DNA of 64,000 nt, taken from assembly GCA_963752815.1 (NCBI GenBank), contig CAVVZI010000019.1:1-64000 (forward strand), written 5' to 3'. How positions within the stretch are numbered: the first letter of the stretch is position 1; the number at the start of each line of letters is the position of its first letter. The notes under the pieces were generated by a model. That model was not told where the DNA came from and did no database searches. It saw only the letters and a program-made list of their open reading frames with translations. A program made the position numbers and the translations under genes. Source of the stretch: Sva-07 sp963752815 (GTDB taxonomy: Bacteria > Actinomycetota > Acidimicrobiia > Acidimicrobiales > Ilumatobacteraceae). Below, one piece after another: positions 17,694 to 26,698 of the stretch.

Positions 17694-18884
17694 ATGCCGA
17701 GCGAGCCGACCGCGGTCGGGATCTTCGACTTCGACAACCACTATTACGAGGCGGAGGACGCGTTCACCCGTCACGCCGATCGGTCGCTGCGGAACCGTGG
17801 GGTGCGTTGGGCCGACATCGACGGCCGTCGACGGCTGCTCGTCGGGGGAACGTTGAACAGCTACATCGCCAACCCGGTCTTCGACCCGGTGGCCAAGCCG
17901 GGTGCGCTGTTCGACTGGTACCGGGGCAACCCGCAGCGGCAGGGGATCGTCGAGGCGTTCGGCGAGCTCGAGCCGATCCGACCGGAGTACCGCGATCGTG
18001 ATGTCCGGTTGAAGGTGATGGGGGATCAGGGTCTCGACGGGACGCTGCTGTTCCCGACGCTCGGCGTCGGCATCGAGGACGCGCTCGAGCACGACCCGGA
18101 GGCGTGCGCCAAGGTGTTCGAGGCGTTCAACCGCTGGCTCGAGGACGACTGGGGGTACCGGTACGAGGGGCGGATCTTCGCCGTGCCGTACATCGCGCTC
18201 GTCGAGCCGGTCGCCGCGGCCGCCGAGCTGCGCCGGGTGATCGACGCCGGCGCCGTCGCCGTCAACGTCCGGGCGGCTCCGGTCGCGGTGCCGGGCGGTC
18301 GCCGCTCACCGTTCGACCCCGCCTTCGACGAGATCTGGGGTCTTGCGGCGGAGGCCGGAATCGCGGTCGCGACTCATGCGGGCATCGACGCGTACGACCC
18401 GCTCGTGCAGATGTGGGAGCCGGGCGGCGCGGAGAGTTCGCTGTTCCGGTCACCGCTGCGGGGGATCGTCACGAAAGGTCGGGGCGTCAGCGACTTCTAT
18501 GCCGCCGCGCTGTGTCACAAGGTGTTCGATCGGTTCCCGGGCCTGCGCTTCGCGAGCGTCGAGAACGGGGCGTCGTGGGTTCCCGACATGCTCCATCGGC
18601 TCGACGATGCGGCCAATCGGAACCCCGGATTCTTCGCCGAGCATCCCCGCGAGCAGTTCGGCGAGCACGTCTGGATCACGCCGTTCTGGGAGGACGACGT
18701 GGCCGCCCTGCTCGCCGACGTGCGCGCCGATCGGCTCCTGCTCGGATCGGACTGGCCCCATGCCGAAGGCACACGGGAACCAGCCGATTTCGTGTCCGAA
18801 TCGTTGGTCGGCCTCCCCGATGCCACGGTGCAGCAGATCGCTCGGCAGAACGCGCTCGACGTACTCCAGATCACGCTGCCCTGA
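17694..18884 (+). CDS. Amidohydrolase-2 family metal hydrolase/decarboxylase
   Basis: A 396-residue TIM-barrel amidohydrolase. The metal-site motif begins IFDFDNHYYEAEDAF (variant of the DxHxH strand), followed by VATHAGIDAYDPL (metal His), KVFDRFPGLRFASVENGASW and the terminal metal Asp in LLLGSDWPHAEG. This is the amidohydrolase-2 pattern of aminocarboxymuconate-semialdehyde decarboxylase relatives, which act on ring-cleavage or CoA-free acids. GGAGGAG at 17681-17687 fixes ATG 17694. It is convergent with the TetR gene and shares the operator-like sequence with the genes beyond it, suggesting the same catabolic programme. Confidence 0.85.
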   Translation: MPSEPTAVGIFDFDNHYYEAEDAFTRHADRSLRNRGVRWADIDGRRRLLVGGTLNSYIANPVFDPVAKPGALFDWYRGNPQRQGIVEAFGELEPIRPEYRDRDVRLKVMGDQGLDGTLLFPTLGVGIEDALEHDPEACAKVFEAFNRWLEDDWGYRYEGRIFAVPYIALVEPVAAAAELRRVIDAGAVAVNVRAAPVAVPGGRRSPFDPAFDEIWGLAAEAGIAVATHAGIDAYDPLVQMWEPGGAESSLFRSPLRGIVTKGRGVSDFYAAALCHKVFDRFPGLRFASVENGASWVPDMLHRLDDAANRNPGFFAEHPREQFGEHVWITPFWEDDVAALLADVRADRLLLGSDWPHAEGTREPADFVSESLVGLPDATVQQIARQNALDVLQITLP

Positions 18885-18900
18885 ACCAGCGAGGCTGGAT

Positions 18901-19596
18901 TCAGGACTTCTTGCGGCTCGACTTCGCGGGTGCCCGGCTCTTCCTTGGGGCGACCGTGTCGGTCGGCAGTCCGATCGCGTTCGCCCACAGTCTCGTCACC
19001 TGGTCGGTGGCGTGATCGAACGGGTAGTCGGCCCAGTCCTCCACGATCCAAAGCTCCGCGAACCGGGCGATCATCGCCCCGAGTGCCACCGCGGCGATCT
19101 CCGGATCGATGTGGAGATCGGCGAGGCCCTGTGCCTGCAATCGTCGGACCGAGGCCTCGGCGCGTTCGGCGAAGTGCTTCTGCCGCTGCATGCGCGCCTC
19201 GTTCACAACGGTGTCGTAGCGAGACACCTCTTCGATGACGCCCATGATCTTCCCGTTGGCGCGGTACCGGGCGAAGTATCGCCGGTTGGCCCGCAGGATG
19301 CGGTCGAACTCAGTGGCGTCGGGAGCGGGCGGGTCGCCGTCGTCCGCGGCCGTCAGCACGGCTTCTTGGGCCTCGGCGACCTCGCGGAAGATCTGCTCCT
19401 TCGAATCGAAGTAGTGATAGAAGCTGCCGTGGGACATGCCGGCGCGCTTGGCGATGTCGGAGATGCGGGTCTCGAGGAACCCGGTCTCTTCGAATTCCTC
19501 CTTGGCCGACTCGACGAGTCGTGCTCGTGTGGCTGCACCTTTCCGCGACCGTGGAGCCTCGGGCGGAACGTCGTTGACCTCGGTGATTCGGGGCAT
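18901..19596 (-). CDS. TetR-family transcriptional regulator
   Basis: A 231-residue regulator. The N-terminal TetR helix-turn-helix (FLETRISDIAKRAGMSHGSF, then YHYFDSKEQIFREVAEAQE) is complete; the rest is a helical ligand/dimer domain, ending in a lysine-rich tail (KSRAPAKSSRKKS). It is divergent from the amidohydrolase at 19758 with a 161-bp gap that contains operator copy 2, so autoregulation plus control of the catabolic operon is likely. TetR proteins of such clusters usually respond to an acyl-CoA or the pathway substrate; the inducer is unknown here. Confidence 0.9.
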   Translation of the reverse strand: MPRITEVNDVPPEAPRSRKGAATRARLVESAKEEFEETGFLETRISDIAKRAGMSHGSFYHYFDSKEQIFREVAEAQEAVLTAADDGDPPAPDATEFDRILRANRRYFARYRANGKIMGVIEEVSRYDTVVNEARMQRQKHFAERAEASVRRLQAQGLADLHIDPEIAAVALGAMIARFAELWIVEDWADYPFDHATDQVTRLWANAIGLPTDTVAPRKSRAPAKSSRKKS

Positions 19597-19660
19597 GATC
19601 CAACAGGCTTTCTGCGTCCCGGACCGGACGGTGGTTCGTGCCCGATCGCGTCGAGCAACG

Positions 19661-19676
19661 TCGATATTGATGTCAA
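19661..19676. promoter_or_regulatory. TetR-type operator-like site, copy 2
   Basis: TCGATATTGATGTCAA lies in the divergent promoter region between the TetR gene and the amidohydrolase-P450 operon. It matches copy 1 at 12 of 16 positions (GATGTCAA half identical). Confidence 0.55.
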
Positions 19677-19757
19677 GATCATTATGCCAGACCTGGCTAG
19701 GGTCACCGGGATGGACGAACGTGCGAGGCGCGCCAGCAGTACGGCAAGGGTGAACGC

Positions 19758-20627
19758 ATGAGGCCCGCGGTCGGCATCGTCGACACGATGATCGGGTTCC
19801 CGGTCGATCACGACCAGCTCTACGCCACGATGCGTCAGCAGTTGCTCCGCGATCGCGAGTCGCAGGAATCGTTCACGATGCCGGCGTCGTACATGTTCCA
19901 CGACGTGCCCGAACACGCCGCGGAAGCCGACCCGGTCGCGGTGACGCTCACCGAGATGGATCGTTTCGGGGTCGACGTCGGCTTGGTCAGCCTGACCGCG
20001 GCACCTGAGGCTGCCGAACGCGCCCTGCGGTCGCACCCCGACCGGTTCGTGGCGTCGTACACGTCCGATCCGAACCGGGGCATGGACGACATCCGCGATC
20101 TCGTCGCCGCCCATGCGACATGGAACGTCCGGGCGGTGTCGGTGTTCCCTCACGGCCTGTCGCCGCAGGTCGCCATCGACGCGCCGCGGATGTATCCGCT
20201 CTACGCGAAGTGTGTCGAGCTCGGGTTGCCGCTGTTCATGACGGTCGGCATTGCCGGCCCGCGCGTTCCGTCGTTGTGCCAGAAGGTCGAGTTGCTCGAT
20301 CAGGTGATGTACGACTTCCCCGAGCTCGTGCTGGTGATGCGCCACGGTGCGGAGCCGTGGGTCGATCTGGCGGTCAAGTTGATGCTCAAGTGGCCGAACC
20401 TGCACTACTCGACGTCCGCGTTCGCGCCGCGCTACTACCCGCGCGAGATCATCGAGTACGCCAACACCCGCGGTTCCAGCCGGATCATGTACGGCGGCTA
20501 CTTCCCGATGGGCATGTCGCTCGAGCGCATCATGAGCGAACTCGACGACGTGCCGTTCCACGCCGACGTGTTCCCCGCGTTCCTCCGGGAAAACGCGCGC
20601 CGCGTCCTCGGCCTCGACCCCGCCTGA
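19758..20627 (+). CDS. Amidohydrolase-2 family protein, first gene of catabolic operon
   Basis: A 289-residue amidohydrolase-like protein: VGIVDTMIGFPVDHDQLYAT, a central FDVGLVSLTAAPEA-type strand (VDVGLVSLTAAPEAAERA), VRAVSVFPHGLSPQVAID and the terminal SSRIMYGGYFPMGMSLERIM. The first metal motif is degenerate (VDT in place of DxHxH) and the terminal Asp is replaced by a GGYF segment, so metal binding and catalysis may differ from the copy at 17694. ATG 19758 is the only good start. The P450 follows after 35 bp. It could be a hydrolase or decarboxylase for a dicarboxylate or lactone intermediate. Confidence 0.75.
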   Translation: MRPAVGIVDTMIGFPVDHDQLYATMRQQLLRDRESQESFTMPASYMFHDVPEHAAEADPVAVTLTEMDRFGVDVGLVSLTAAPEAAERALRSHPDRFVASYTSDPNRGMDDIRDLVAAHATWNVRAVSVFPHGLSPQVAIDAPRMYPLYAKCVELGLPLFMTVGIAGPRVPSLCQKVELLDQVMYDFPELVLVMRHGAEPWVDLAVKLMLKWPNLHYSTSAFAPRYYPREIIEYANTRGSSRIMYGGYFPMGMSLERIMSELDDVPFHADVFPAFLRENARRVLGLDPA

Positions 20628-20662
20628 CATCGCACACGGTCCAACACATCCATCGGAGGACG

Positions 20663-21868
20663 ATGAGCACCATCCCGAACGAGAGCGTCGAGGATCGAAT
20701 CGAGTTGGTCGCCGGCGAGTTCTGGGGGACGAACCCGCACGACGAGTTGGCGTGGCTGCGAGCCAACGCTCCGGTGTGGCGCGACCCGCGCACCGGCGTG
20801 TGGGGTGTGGCGACGTACGACCTGGTGAAGCACGTGTCGACCCATCCCGAGTTGTTCAGCAGCGCCGCAGGCATCCGCCCCGACCACGGGCCCTCACCGA
20901 TGATGATCGACATGGACGACCCGCAGCATCTGCAACGACGCAAGCTGGTCAACAAGGGCTTCACCCCCCGGCGGGTCCGTGAGAAAGAGGAGTCGATCCG
21001 GGGCATCGTCGACATGCTCATCGACCGGGTCGGCGAGCGCGGTGAGTGCGACCTCGTGCACGACATCGCGGCGTGGCTGCCGTTGATCGTGATCGCCGAT
21101 GCGCTCGGGGTCCGGGAGGAGGACCGCGCACTGTTGCTCGGCTGGAGCGAGGACATGATGTCGATGCTCGGGCAGAAGAGCGACGAGGCGATGCAGCGGG
21201 CGACGGCGGCCGGCATGGCCTACTACCAGTACGCCGCCCGGGTGATCGCCGAACGGCGAGAAGCGCCGTCGGATGACTTGATGAGCATCCTCGTGAACGC
21301 CGAGGTCGACGGGGTCAGGTTGCACGATGGCGACATCGTCTCGGAGTCGTTGCTGATCCTGAATGGTGGCGACGAGACGACCCGGCACGTGATCTCCGGC
21401 GGCGTGTACCAACTGCTCGCCGACCAGACGAACTGGGAGGCACTCCGGTCCGATCGCAGCCTGCTGCCGGTCGCGATCGAGGAGATGCTGCGCTGGGTCA
21501 GCCCGATCAAGAACATGGCCCGCACCGCCACCGTCGACACCGAACTCGCCGGTCAACGCATCAGCGCCGGCGACACGTTGCTGCTGCTCTACTCGTCGGC
21601 GAACCGTGACGAGCGGGTGTTCGCCGACCCGTTCCGGTTCGACATCCGCCGGACCCCGAACGACCACGTCGCGTTCGGCTTCGGTCCCCACTTCTGTCTC
21701 GGTGCCAGCCTCGCCCGCCTCGAACTCACCGTCGTCCTGGACCGGCTCCTCGATCGTCTGCCCGATCTGGCCCTCGTCGACGACACGGAGCCGACGCACC
21801 GGGCGGCCAACTTCGTCAGCGGTTACGAACGGATGCCCGTTCGTTTCAGCCCGTGCCGGCCCGCATGA
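20663..21868 (+). CDS. Cytochrome P450
   Basis: A soluble bacterial P450 of 401 residues. The I-helix oxygen-activation motif is GGDETTRH, the ExxR pair is in EEMLR, and the haem loop is FGFGPHFCLGASLAR with the axial Cys. A CGGAGGA ribosome site precedes ATG 20663. It hydroxylates a hydrophobic substrate with electrons from ferredoxin partners, none of which is encoded in the window. The neighbours (SDR, lactonase-like, acyl-CoA ligase, dehydrogenase) suggest it starts oxidation of a terpene- or steroid-like carbon source, but this is inference from context. Confidence 0.93.
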   Translation: MSTIPNESVEDRIELVAGEFWGTNPHDELAWLRANAPVWRDPRTGVWGVATYDLVKHVSTHPELFSSAAGIRPDHGPSPMMIDMDDPQHLQRRKLVNKGFTPRRVREKEESIRGIVDMLIDRVGERGECDLVHDIAAWLPLIVIADALGVREEDRALLLGWSEDMMSMLGQKSDEAMQRATAAGMAYYQYAARVIAERREAPSDDLMSILVNAEVDGVRLHDGDIVSESLLILNGGDETTRHVISGGVYQLLADQTNWEALRSDRSLLPVAIEEMLRWVSPIKNMARTATVDTELAGQRISAGDTLLLLYSSANRDERVFADPFRFDIRRTPNDHVAFGFGPHFCLGASLARLELTVVLDRLLDRLPDLALVDDTEPTHRAANFVSGYERMPVRFSPCRPA

Positions 21869-21938
21869 CCTGCCCCGGGTCCGGATAGCACCCCGACGCA
21901 CCGTCAGGCCCGCACCGCTGTCGGCTCGCTGTTTGAAC

Positions 21939-21954
21939 CTGACGTCGATGTCGA
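21939..21954. promoter_or_regulatory. TetR-type operator-like site, copy 3
   Basis: CTGACGTCGATGTCGA lies in the 100-bp gap between the P450 stop and the SDR start at 21969. It shares GACGTCGATGTC with copy 1. Its place inside the run of genes suggests a second promoter for the SDR-lactonase-ligase-dehydrogenase part. Confidence 0.45.
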
Positions 21955-21968
21955 TTACGGTCGGGTCG

Positions 21969-22781
21969 ATGACTGTCGAGGGGAAGAGTTTCATCGTGAC
22001 CGGCGGTGGCAGCGGCATCGGAGCGGCGTGCGCTCGGCTCCTGGCCGGCAGCGGGGCGACGGTCACGATCTGCGGCCGCACCGCCTCGAAGCTCGCCGTG
22101 GTCGCCGACGACATCACGGCCGCCGGTGGTCGCGTCCATCAGGTCGTCGCCGACGTGACCGCGGAGGCCGACGTCGAGCGACTTGTTGCCGAGGCGGTGG
22201 ACACCTTCGGCGCGTTGCACGGTGTCGTCGCGAACGCCGGCGGCGGAGGCGCGCTGGCGCCGTACCACCTGATGGACGCGGGCGAGTTCATGCGCGTGAT
22301 CGAACTCAATGTCCTGAGCACGATGCTGTGCGTGAAGCACGCGGTGCCGGAGCTGGCCAAGGTGCGCGGGTCGTTCGTCGGCATGTCGTCGATCGCCGGC
22401 CACGCGACGCATCTGTGGTTCGGTGCCTATCCGGTGGCCAAGGCGGCGATCGAGTCGATCATGCAGAACGCGGCCGACGAGTACGGTCCGCTCGGTGTCC
22501 GGTTCAACTCGGTCCGGCCGGGATTCATCACAACGGAGATCATGGAGAACGTGCCGCGTGACTCGGCCGTGTATCGCAGCTACCTCGAGAACACGCCGAT
22601 GAACGGTGTCGGCGAGCCGGAGGATGTCGCGTTGCTGGTGCGGTTCCTGCTGTCCGACGACAGTCGGTGGATCACCGGTCAGGAGATCGGCGTCGACGGG
22701 GGACACACGCTTCGGCGTGGTCCGGACTTCACGGCGTACGCCGGCCCGGTCGCCCAGGGCCTGACGCGCGGCGAGATCTGA
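21969..22781 (+). CDS. Short-chain dehydrogenase/reductase
   Basis: A 270-residue classical SDR. The cofactor loop is TGGGSGIGAACARLLAGSG, NAG is present in VVANAGGGGAL, and the active-site Ser-Tyr-Lys run is SSIAGHATHLWFGAYPVAKA. Terminal ITGQEIGVDGGHTLRRG is the typical C-terminal SDR sequence. It would oxidise the alcohol made by the upstream P450 or a later 3-hydroxy intermediate. The ATG at 21969 starts 100 bp after the P450, with operator copy 3 in between, and the lactonase-like gene begins 7 bp after its stop. Confidence 0.92.
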   Translation: MTVEGKSFIVTGGGSGIGAACARLLAGSGATVTICGRTASKLAVVADDITAAGGRVHQVVADVTAEADVERLVAEAVDTFGALHGVVANAGGGGALAPYHLMDAGEFMRVIELNVLSTMLCVKHAVPELAKVRGSFVGMSSIAGHATHLWFGAYPVAKAAIESIMQNAADEYGPLGVRFNSVRPGFITTEIMENVPRDSAVYRSYLENTPMNGVGEPEDVALLVRFLLSDDSRWITGQEIGVDGGHTLRRGPDFTAYAGPVAQGLTRGEI

Positions 22782-22788
22782 GCCTGGC

Positions 22789-23799
22789 ATGACGACCGAT
22801 GCCGTGACGACCAGGCTCCACGATCCGCTGGCCTTCGAGGTGCTGGCGGACGGCCTCGGCTTCCCGGAGGGGCCGGTCGTCGCCGATGACGGCTCGGTGC
22901 TGGTGGTCGACATCGACAGCGGACGGGTGCTGCGGGTCGACCACGGCGCGACGACCGTGGTCGCGACCCCGGGTGGTGGCCCGAACGGGATGGCTCCCGA
23001 GACCGCCTCGACGGTGCTCGTGGCGAACAACGGTGGGTTCCTCTGGTCGGAGGTCAACGGGTTCCGCATCCCGATCGACCATCCGACGCACACCAACGAG
23101 CCGCCCGGCTTCGCGGGCGGCTGGATCGAACGGATCGACCTCGTCACCGGGGAAGCGACGGTGCTCCAACGCGAGTGCGACGGTCGTGTGCTGCGTGGCC
23201 CGAACGACCTGGTCGTCGACGAAGTCGGTGGCGTGTGGTTCACCGACCACGGCAAGGGTCGGCGGGCGAGCGTCGACCGCGGTGGGCTGTACTACATCCC
23301 ACCGGGAGGGAGTCCGGGGAGCGACGCCGTGCGCGAGGTCGCGTTCCCGTTGCTCGGTCCGAACGGCGTCGGTCTGTCTCCCGACGGTCGCCGTGTGTAC
23401 GTGGCCGAGACGCACACCGGTCGCCTCTGGGCGTGGGACCTCGAATCGCCGGGGGTGATCCGTCCGGCGGCCGGTTCGTTGGCGGTCCGCCACGGTGGGG
23501 TGTGCGTCGCGGCGACGCGGTTCTCGTTCGACTCCCTGGCGGTCGAGGCGGACGGCCGGATCGCGATCGGTGCGATCGGCGACGGCATCGTGGTGATCAC
23601 GCCCGACGGCCGCGAGATCGACGTCCATCCGATCCCCGGCGACGTGACGACCAACCTGGCCTTCGGCGGATCCGACGGGCGTCGTGCGGTGATCACGCTG
23701 TCGCGCTCGGGTCGCCTGGCGGAGGCCGAGTGGCCGCGGCCCGGCCTCGTCGTCCGACCTGGCCCCGTCCGGGGTCTGACCCCGAGGGAGCCAGGTTGA
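22789..23799 (+). CDS. SMP-30/gluconolactonase-like hydrolase
   Basis: A 336-residue six-bladed beta-propeller of the SMP-30/gluconolaconase/LRE family. The metal ligands expected in this family appear as FPEGPVV (Glu), LRGPNDLVVD (Asn) and GPNGVGLSPDGRRVYVAET (downstream segment), with SLAVEADGRIAIG as a later blade. Members hydrolyse lactones; it could open a ring produced after P450/SDR oxidation. Translation is coupled to the next gene: its TGA overlaps the TTG start of the acyl-CoA ligase by three bases. Confidence 0.87.
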   Translation: MTTDAVTTRLHDPLAFEVLADGLGFPEGPVVADDGSVLVVDIDSGRVLRVDHGATTVVATPGGGPNGMAPETASTVLVANNGGFLWSEVNGFRIPIDHPTHTNEPPGFAGGWIERIDLVTGEATVLQRECDGRVLRGPNDLVVDEVGGVWFTDHGKGRRASVDRGGLYYIPPGGSPGSDAVREVAFPLLGPNGVGLSPDGRRVYVAETHTGRLWAWDLESPGVIRPAAGSLAVRHGGVCVAATRFSFDSLAVEADGRIAIGAIGDGIVVITPDGREIDVHPIPGDVTTNLAFGGSDGRRAVITLSRSGRLAEAEWPRPGLVVRPGPVRGLTPREPG

Positions 23800-25409
23800 G
23801 CACCGCCGCGGAGATTTTGCGCTCGCACGCGACGCGCGACACGCCCGCCCTGTTCTTCGAGGATCGGTCGTGGACGTACCGCGAGCTGATCGCCGAGGCG
23901 TGCCGGCGGGCGGCGCTGTTGGTGGAGTTGACCGATCCCGATCGTCCGCCGCATGTCGGCGTACTGCTCGACAACGAGCCGGAGTACCTGTTCTGGTTGG
24001 CCGGAGCGGCGTTGTCGGGCGGCGTGGTCGTCGGGATCAACTCGACGTATCGAGGCGATCAGCTCGGTCAGCTGATCCGCCACACGGATTGTCAGCTGAT
24101 CGTCACCAACCCCGCGCAGCGCGGCCTGCTCGGCGGTGTCGACACCGGGGTGCCCGACGATCGCGTGCTCGACGTCGGCACCGACGCATATCGCGAGCTC
24201 GTGTCGGCCCAACCGACGGGAATCCCGACGGCCGAGGTGACGGCGGAGGATCTGTTGCTGTTGATCTTCACGTCCGGCTCGACCGGGATGCCCAAGGCGG
24301 TGCGGTGCACGCAGGGTCGCTACGCCCGCACCGGGGCGCACGTCGCCTCGATCGCCGAGCTGACCGATGCGGACGTGATCTACACGCCGTTGCCGTTCTT
24401 CCATTCGAGTTCGCTGTTCACGGGGTGGGCGTCGGCGATCCATGCGGGAATCCCGGTCGCCACCAGGGCGAAGTTCTCGGCGTCGGGCACGTTGGTCGAC
24501 ATCCGTCGGTGGGGCGCGACGATGCTCACGTACACCGGCAAGGTCCTGAACTACATCGTCGCCACACCCGAGCAGCCCGACGATGCCGACAACCCACTCC
24601 GTCTGGCCGTGGGCAATGAGGCGTCGGATCGTGACATCCGCGAGTTCGCCCGCCGGTTCGGGTGCAACGTGCGCGACAGCTACGGCTCGACGGAGGGGAT
24701 CATCATCATCCGCCGCGAGCCGTCGATGCCGGCCGGTTCGCTCGGCTCGGCGAACGCGTCGGTGAAGGTGATCGATCCGGAGACCCGCGAGGAGTGCCCG
24801 CCGGTCGAGTTCGGTGCCGATGGCCGTCCGACGAATCTCGAGGTGGCGATCGGTGAGATCGTCGAGACCGAACCGACGAGCGGGTTCGAGGGCTACTACA
24901 AGAACGAGGAGGCGACGCAGGCGAGGTTCCGCGACGGCTGGTACTGGTCGGGCGACCTCGCCTACCGCGACGCCGACGGCTGGTTGTACTTCGCCGGCCG
25001 GTCGAACGAGTGGCTGCGCGTCGACGGTGAGAACTTCGCCGCCGCCCCGGTCGAGGCGATCGTGGCGCGTCATCCGGATGTGCGCAGCCTCGCCGTGTAT
25101 GCCGTGCCGGACGATCCGGTGGGGGACCGGGTGATGGTCGCGGTCGAGCTCGTCACCGGTGCCGAGTTCGATGGTGTCGCGTTCGACCGCTTCCTGGACG
25201 AGCAACCGGACCTCGGCACGAAGTGGCGGCCGGCGTTCGTGCGGGTGACCGACGAACTGCCGAAGTTGGCCAGCATGAAGGTCGACAAGATGCGATTGCG
25301 CCGCGAGGCGTGGACCGAAGGCACCGTGCACTGGCGGCCGGCGAAGGGCGAGGCACTCCGCCCGCTGACCGACGGTGACCGCTCCGACCTGCACGCGTTG
25401 CTCCGATGA
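23796..25409 (+). CDS. AMP-dependent acyl-CoA synthetase/ligase
   Basis: A 537-residue adenylate-forming enzyme that activates a carboxylic acid as its CoA thioester. The P-loop-like motif is IFTSGSTGMPKAV, the aromatic/gate region YGSTEG and the motor motif GWYWSGDLAYRDADGWLYFAGR are intact, and the lid lysine is in KVDKMRLRR. TTG at 23796 is used because the open frame starts its conserved N-terminus (TAAEILRSHATRDTPALFFED) there and overlaps the upstream stop. The dehydrogenase downstream overlaps by ATGA, so the two are translationally coupled. Chain-length preference unknown. Confidence 0.92.
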   Translation: MSTAAEILRSHATRDTPALFFEDRSWTYRELIAEACRRAALLVELTDPDRPPHVGVLLDNEPEYLFWLAGAALSGGVVVGINSTYRGDQLGQLIRHTDCQLIVTNPAQRGLLGGVDTGVPDDRVLDVGTDAYRELVSAQPTGIPTAEVTAEDLLLLIFTSGSTGMPKAVRCTQGRYARTGAHVASIAELTDADVIYTPLPFFHSSSLFTGWASAIHAGIPVATRAKFSASGTLVDIRRWGATMLTYTGKVLNYIVATPEQPDDADNPLRLAVGNEASDRDIREFARRFGCNVRDSYGSTEGIIIIRREPSMPAGSLGSANASVKVIDPETREECPPVEFGADGRPTNLEVAIGEIVETEPTSGFEGYYKNEEATQARFRDGWYWSGDLAYRDADGWLYFAGRSNEWLRVDGENFAAAPVEAIVARHPDVRSLAVYAVPDDPVGDRVMVAVELVTGAEFDGVAFDRFLDEQPDLGTKWRPAFVRVTDELPKLASMKVDKMRLRREAWTEGTVHWRPAKGEALRPLTDGDRSDLHALLR

Positions 25410-26668
25410 CCGACGCTCAGCGATCTCGGTCGGAACCGGGCCGCATTCCGGCCCCATCTCGACCGAGATCGATGGACGACGGCATCCCGGTCGACACCGA
25501 GCCCGACGAGTTCCGTTCGCTGGTGCGCGCGTGGTTCGACGAGCACGCCCCGGCCAAGGGCGGACCGGACGACTTCTCCAACGTGCACGTCGTCAGCGCG
25601 TCGACGATCGAGGAATACGACGCCCGTGAGCACGCCGCGCTCGAGACGACGCGCGCCTGGCAACGCAAACGACACGACGCGGGCCTCGCGGGGCGGTCGT
25701 GGCCGACCGAGTACGGCGGGCTCGGCGCGCCGGCGTGGCAGGACGACGTGATCGACGCCGAGCAGTCCCGCTATGGCGTGTCGACCAAGATGCTGGCGAT
25801 CGCCCTCGACATGGCGCCGCCGGTGCTGACGGCCTACGGCACGCATGATCTGCGAGCGGCTCATCTACCGCGGATCGTCCGCGGCGACGAGAGCTGGTGT
25901 CAGCTGCTGTCCGAGCCCGACGCCGGCTCCGATCTCACCAGCGTGACCACGACGGCGATGCCCGTCGATGGCGGCTGGTCGGTCAGCGGTCAGAAGGTCT
26001 GGACGTCGGGTGCGGGCACGGCGAGCTTTGCGTTGCTGATCGCCCGCACGAATCGTGATGTTCCCGGTCGCGGGGGTCTGTCGTGCTTTGCGCTGGAGAT
26101 GGATCAGCCGGGTGTGACGGTGCGCCCACTGCGGCAGATCTCCGGCGCCTACCACTTCAACGAGGTGTTCCTCGACGACGCGTTCGTGCCCGAGGGCTCG
26201 CTGATCGGTGAGCTCGGCGGCGGGTGGACCGTGCTGCGCACGATGCTCGCCAGCGAGCGCGCCTCGATCGGTGGTGGCACGAGCGTCCGCGGAGCGATCC
26301 CGCTGATGGCGATGGTCCAGAAGCTCGGGATCAACGACGACCCGCTCGTGCGCCAGGACGTCGTGTCGGCCATTGCCCGCGAACGGCTGCTCGATCTCAC
26401 GCTGGCGCGCATCGCCAACACGGCAGCGGTGCCGGCGGCCGGTTCGGTCGCCAAGCTGCTCTACACCGAACACGGCCGGATCACGTCCGACGTCGCGCTG
26501 CGCCTCGTCGGCGCGGCAGGAATGATCAGCGACGACCCGCTGGCGGAGCAGTGGGTCGACCGCTTCCTCTTCGCCCCGGGGCTGCGCATCGGCGGCGGGA
26601 CCGACGAGATCCAACGCAACACGATCGCCGAGCGCGGGCTCGGCCTGCCCCGCGAACCGGGACGCTGA
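25406..26668 (+). CDS. Acyl-CoA dehydrogenase family protein
   Basis: A 420-residue FAD-dependent acyl-CoA dehydrogenase. Recognisable blocks are RSWPTEYGGLGAPAWQDDVI, the flavin-binding SWCQLLSEPDAGSDLTSVTT and VSGQKVWTSGAGTASFALLI, and the C-terminal RIGGGTDEIQRNTIAERGLG. It introduces a double bond next to the CoA thioester, passing electrons to ETF. It overlaps the upstream ligase by four bases. This is the last gene of the operon; the convergent Ohr gene ends 31 bp further on, without an obvious terminator hairpin. Confidence 0.92.
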   Translation: MTDAQRSRSEPGRIPAPSRPRSMDDGIPVDTEPDEFRSLVRAWFDEHAPAKGGPDDFSNVHVVSASTIEEYDAREHAALETTRAWQRKRHDAGLAGRSWPTEYGGLGAPAWQDDVIDAEQSRYGVSTKMLAIALDMAPPVLTAYGTHDLRAAHLPRIVRGDESWCQLLSEPDAGSDLTSVTTTAMPVDGGWSVSGQKVWTSGAGTASFALLIARTNRDVPGRGGLSCFALEMDQPGVTVRPLRQISGAYHFNEVFLDDAFVPEGSLIGELGGGWTVLRTMLASERASIGGGTSVRGAIPLMAMVQKLGINDDPLVRQDVVSAIARERLLDLTLARIANTAAVPAAGSVAKLLYTEHGRITSDVALRLVGAAGMISDDPLAEQWVDRFLFAPGLRIGGGTDEIQRNTIAERGLGLPREPGR

Positions 26669-26698
26669 CCGACTCGCTCGCCCCGAGCAGAGGTTGCG

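Noticed and set aside
23292..25457. A 721-codon open frame on the minus strand opposite the SMP-30 and CoA-ligase genes.
   Set aside because: It overlaps two well-conserved enzymes in full; its translation is Arg/Asp-rich, without domains. Such long antisense frames are expected in high-GC DNA.
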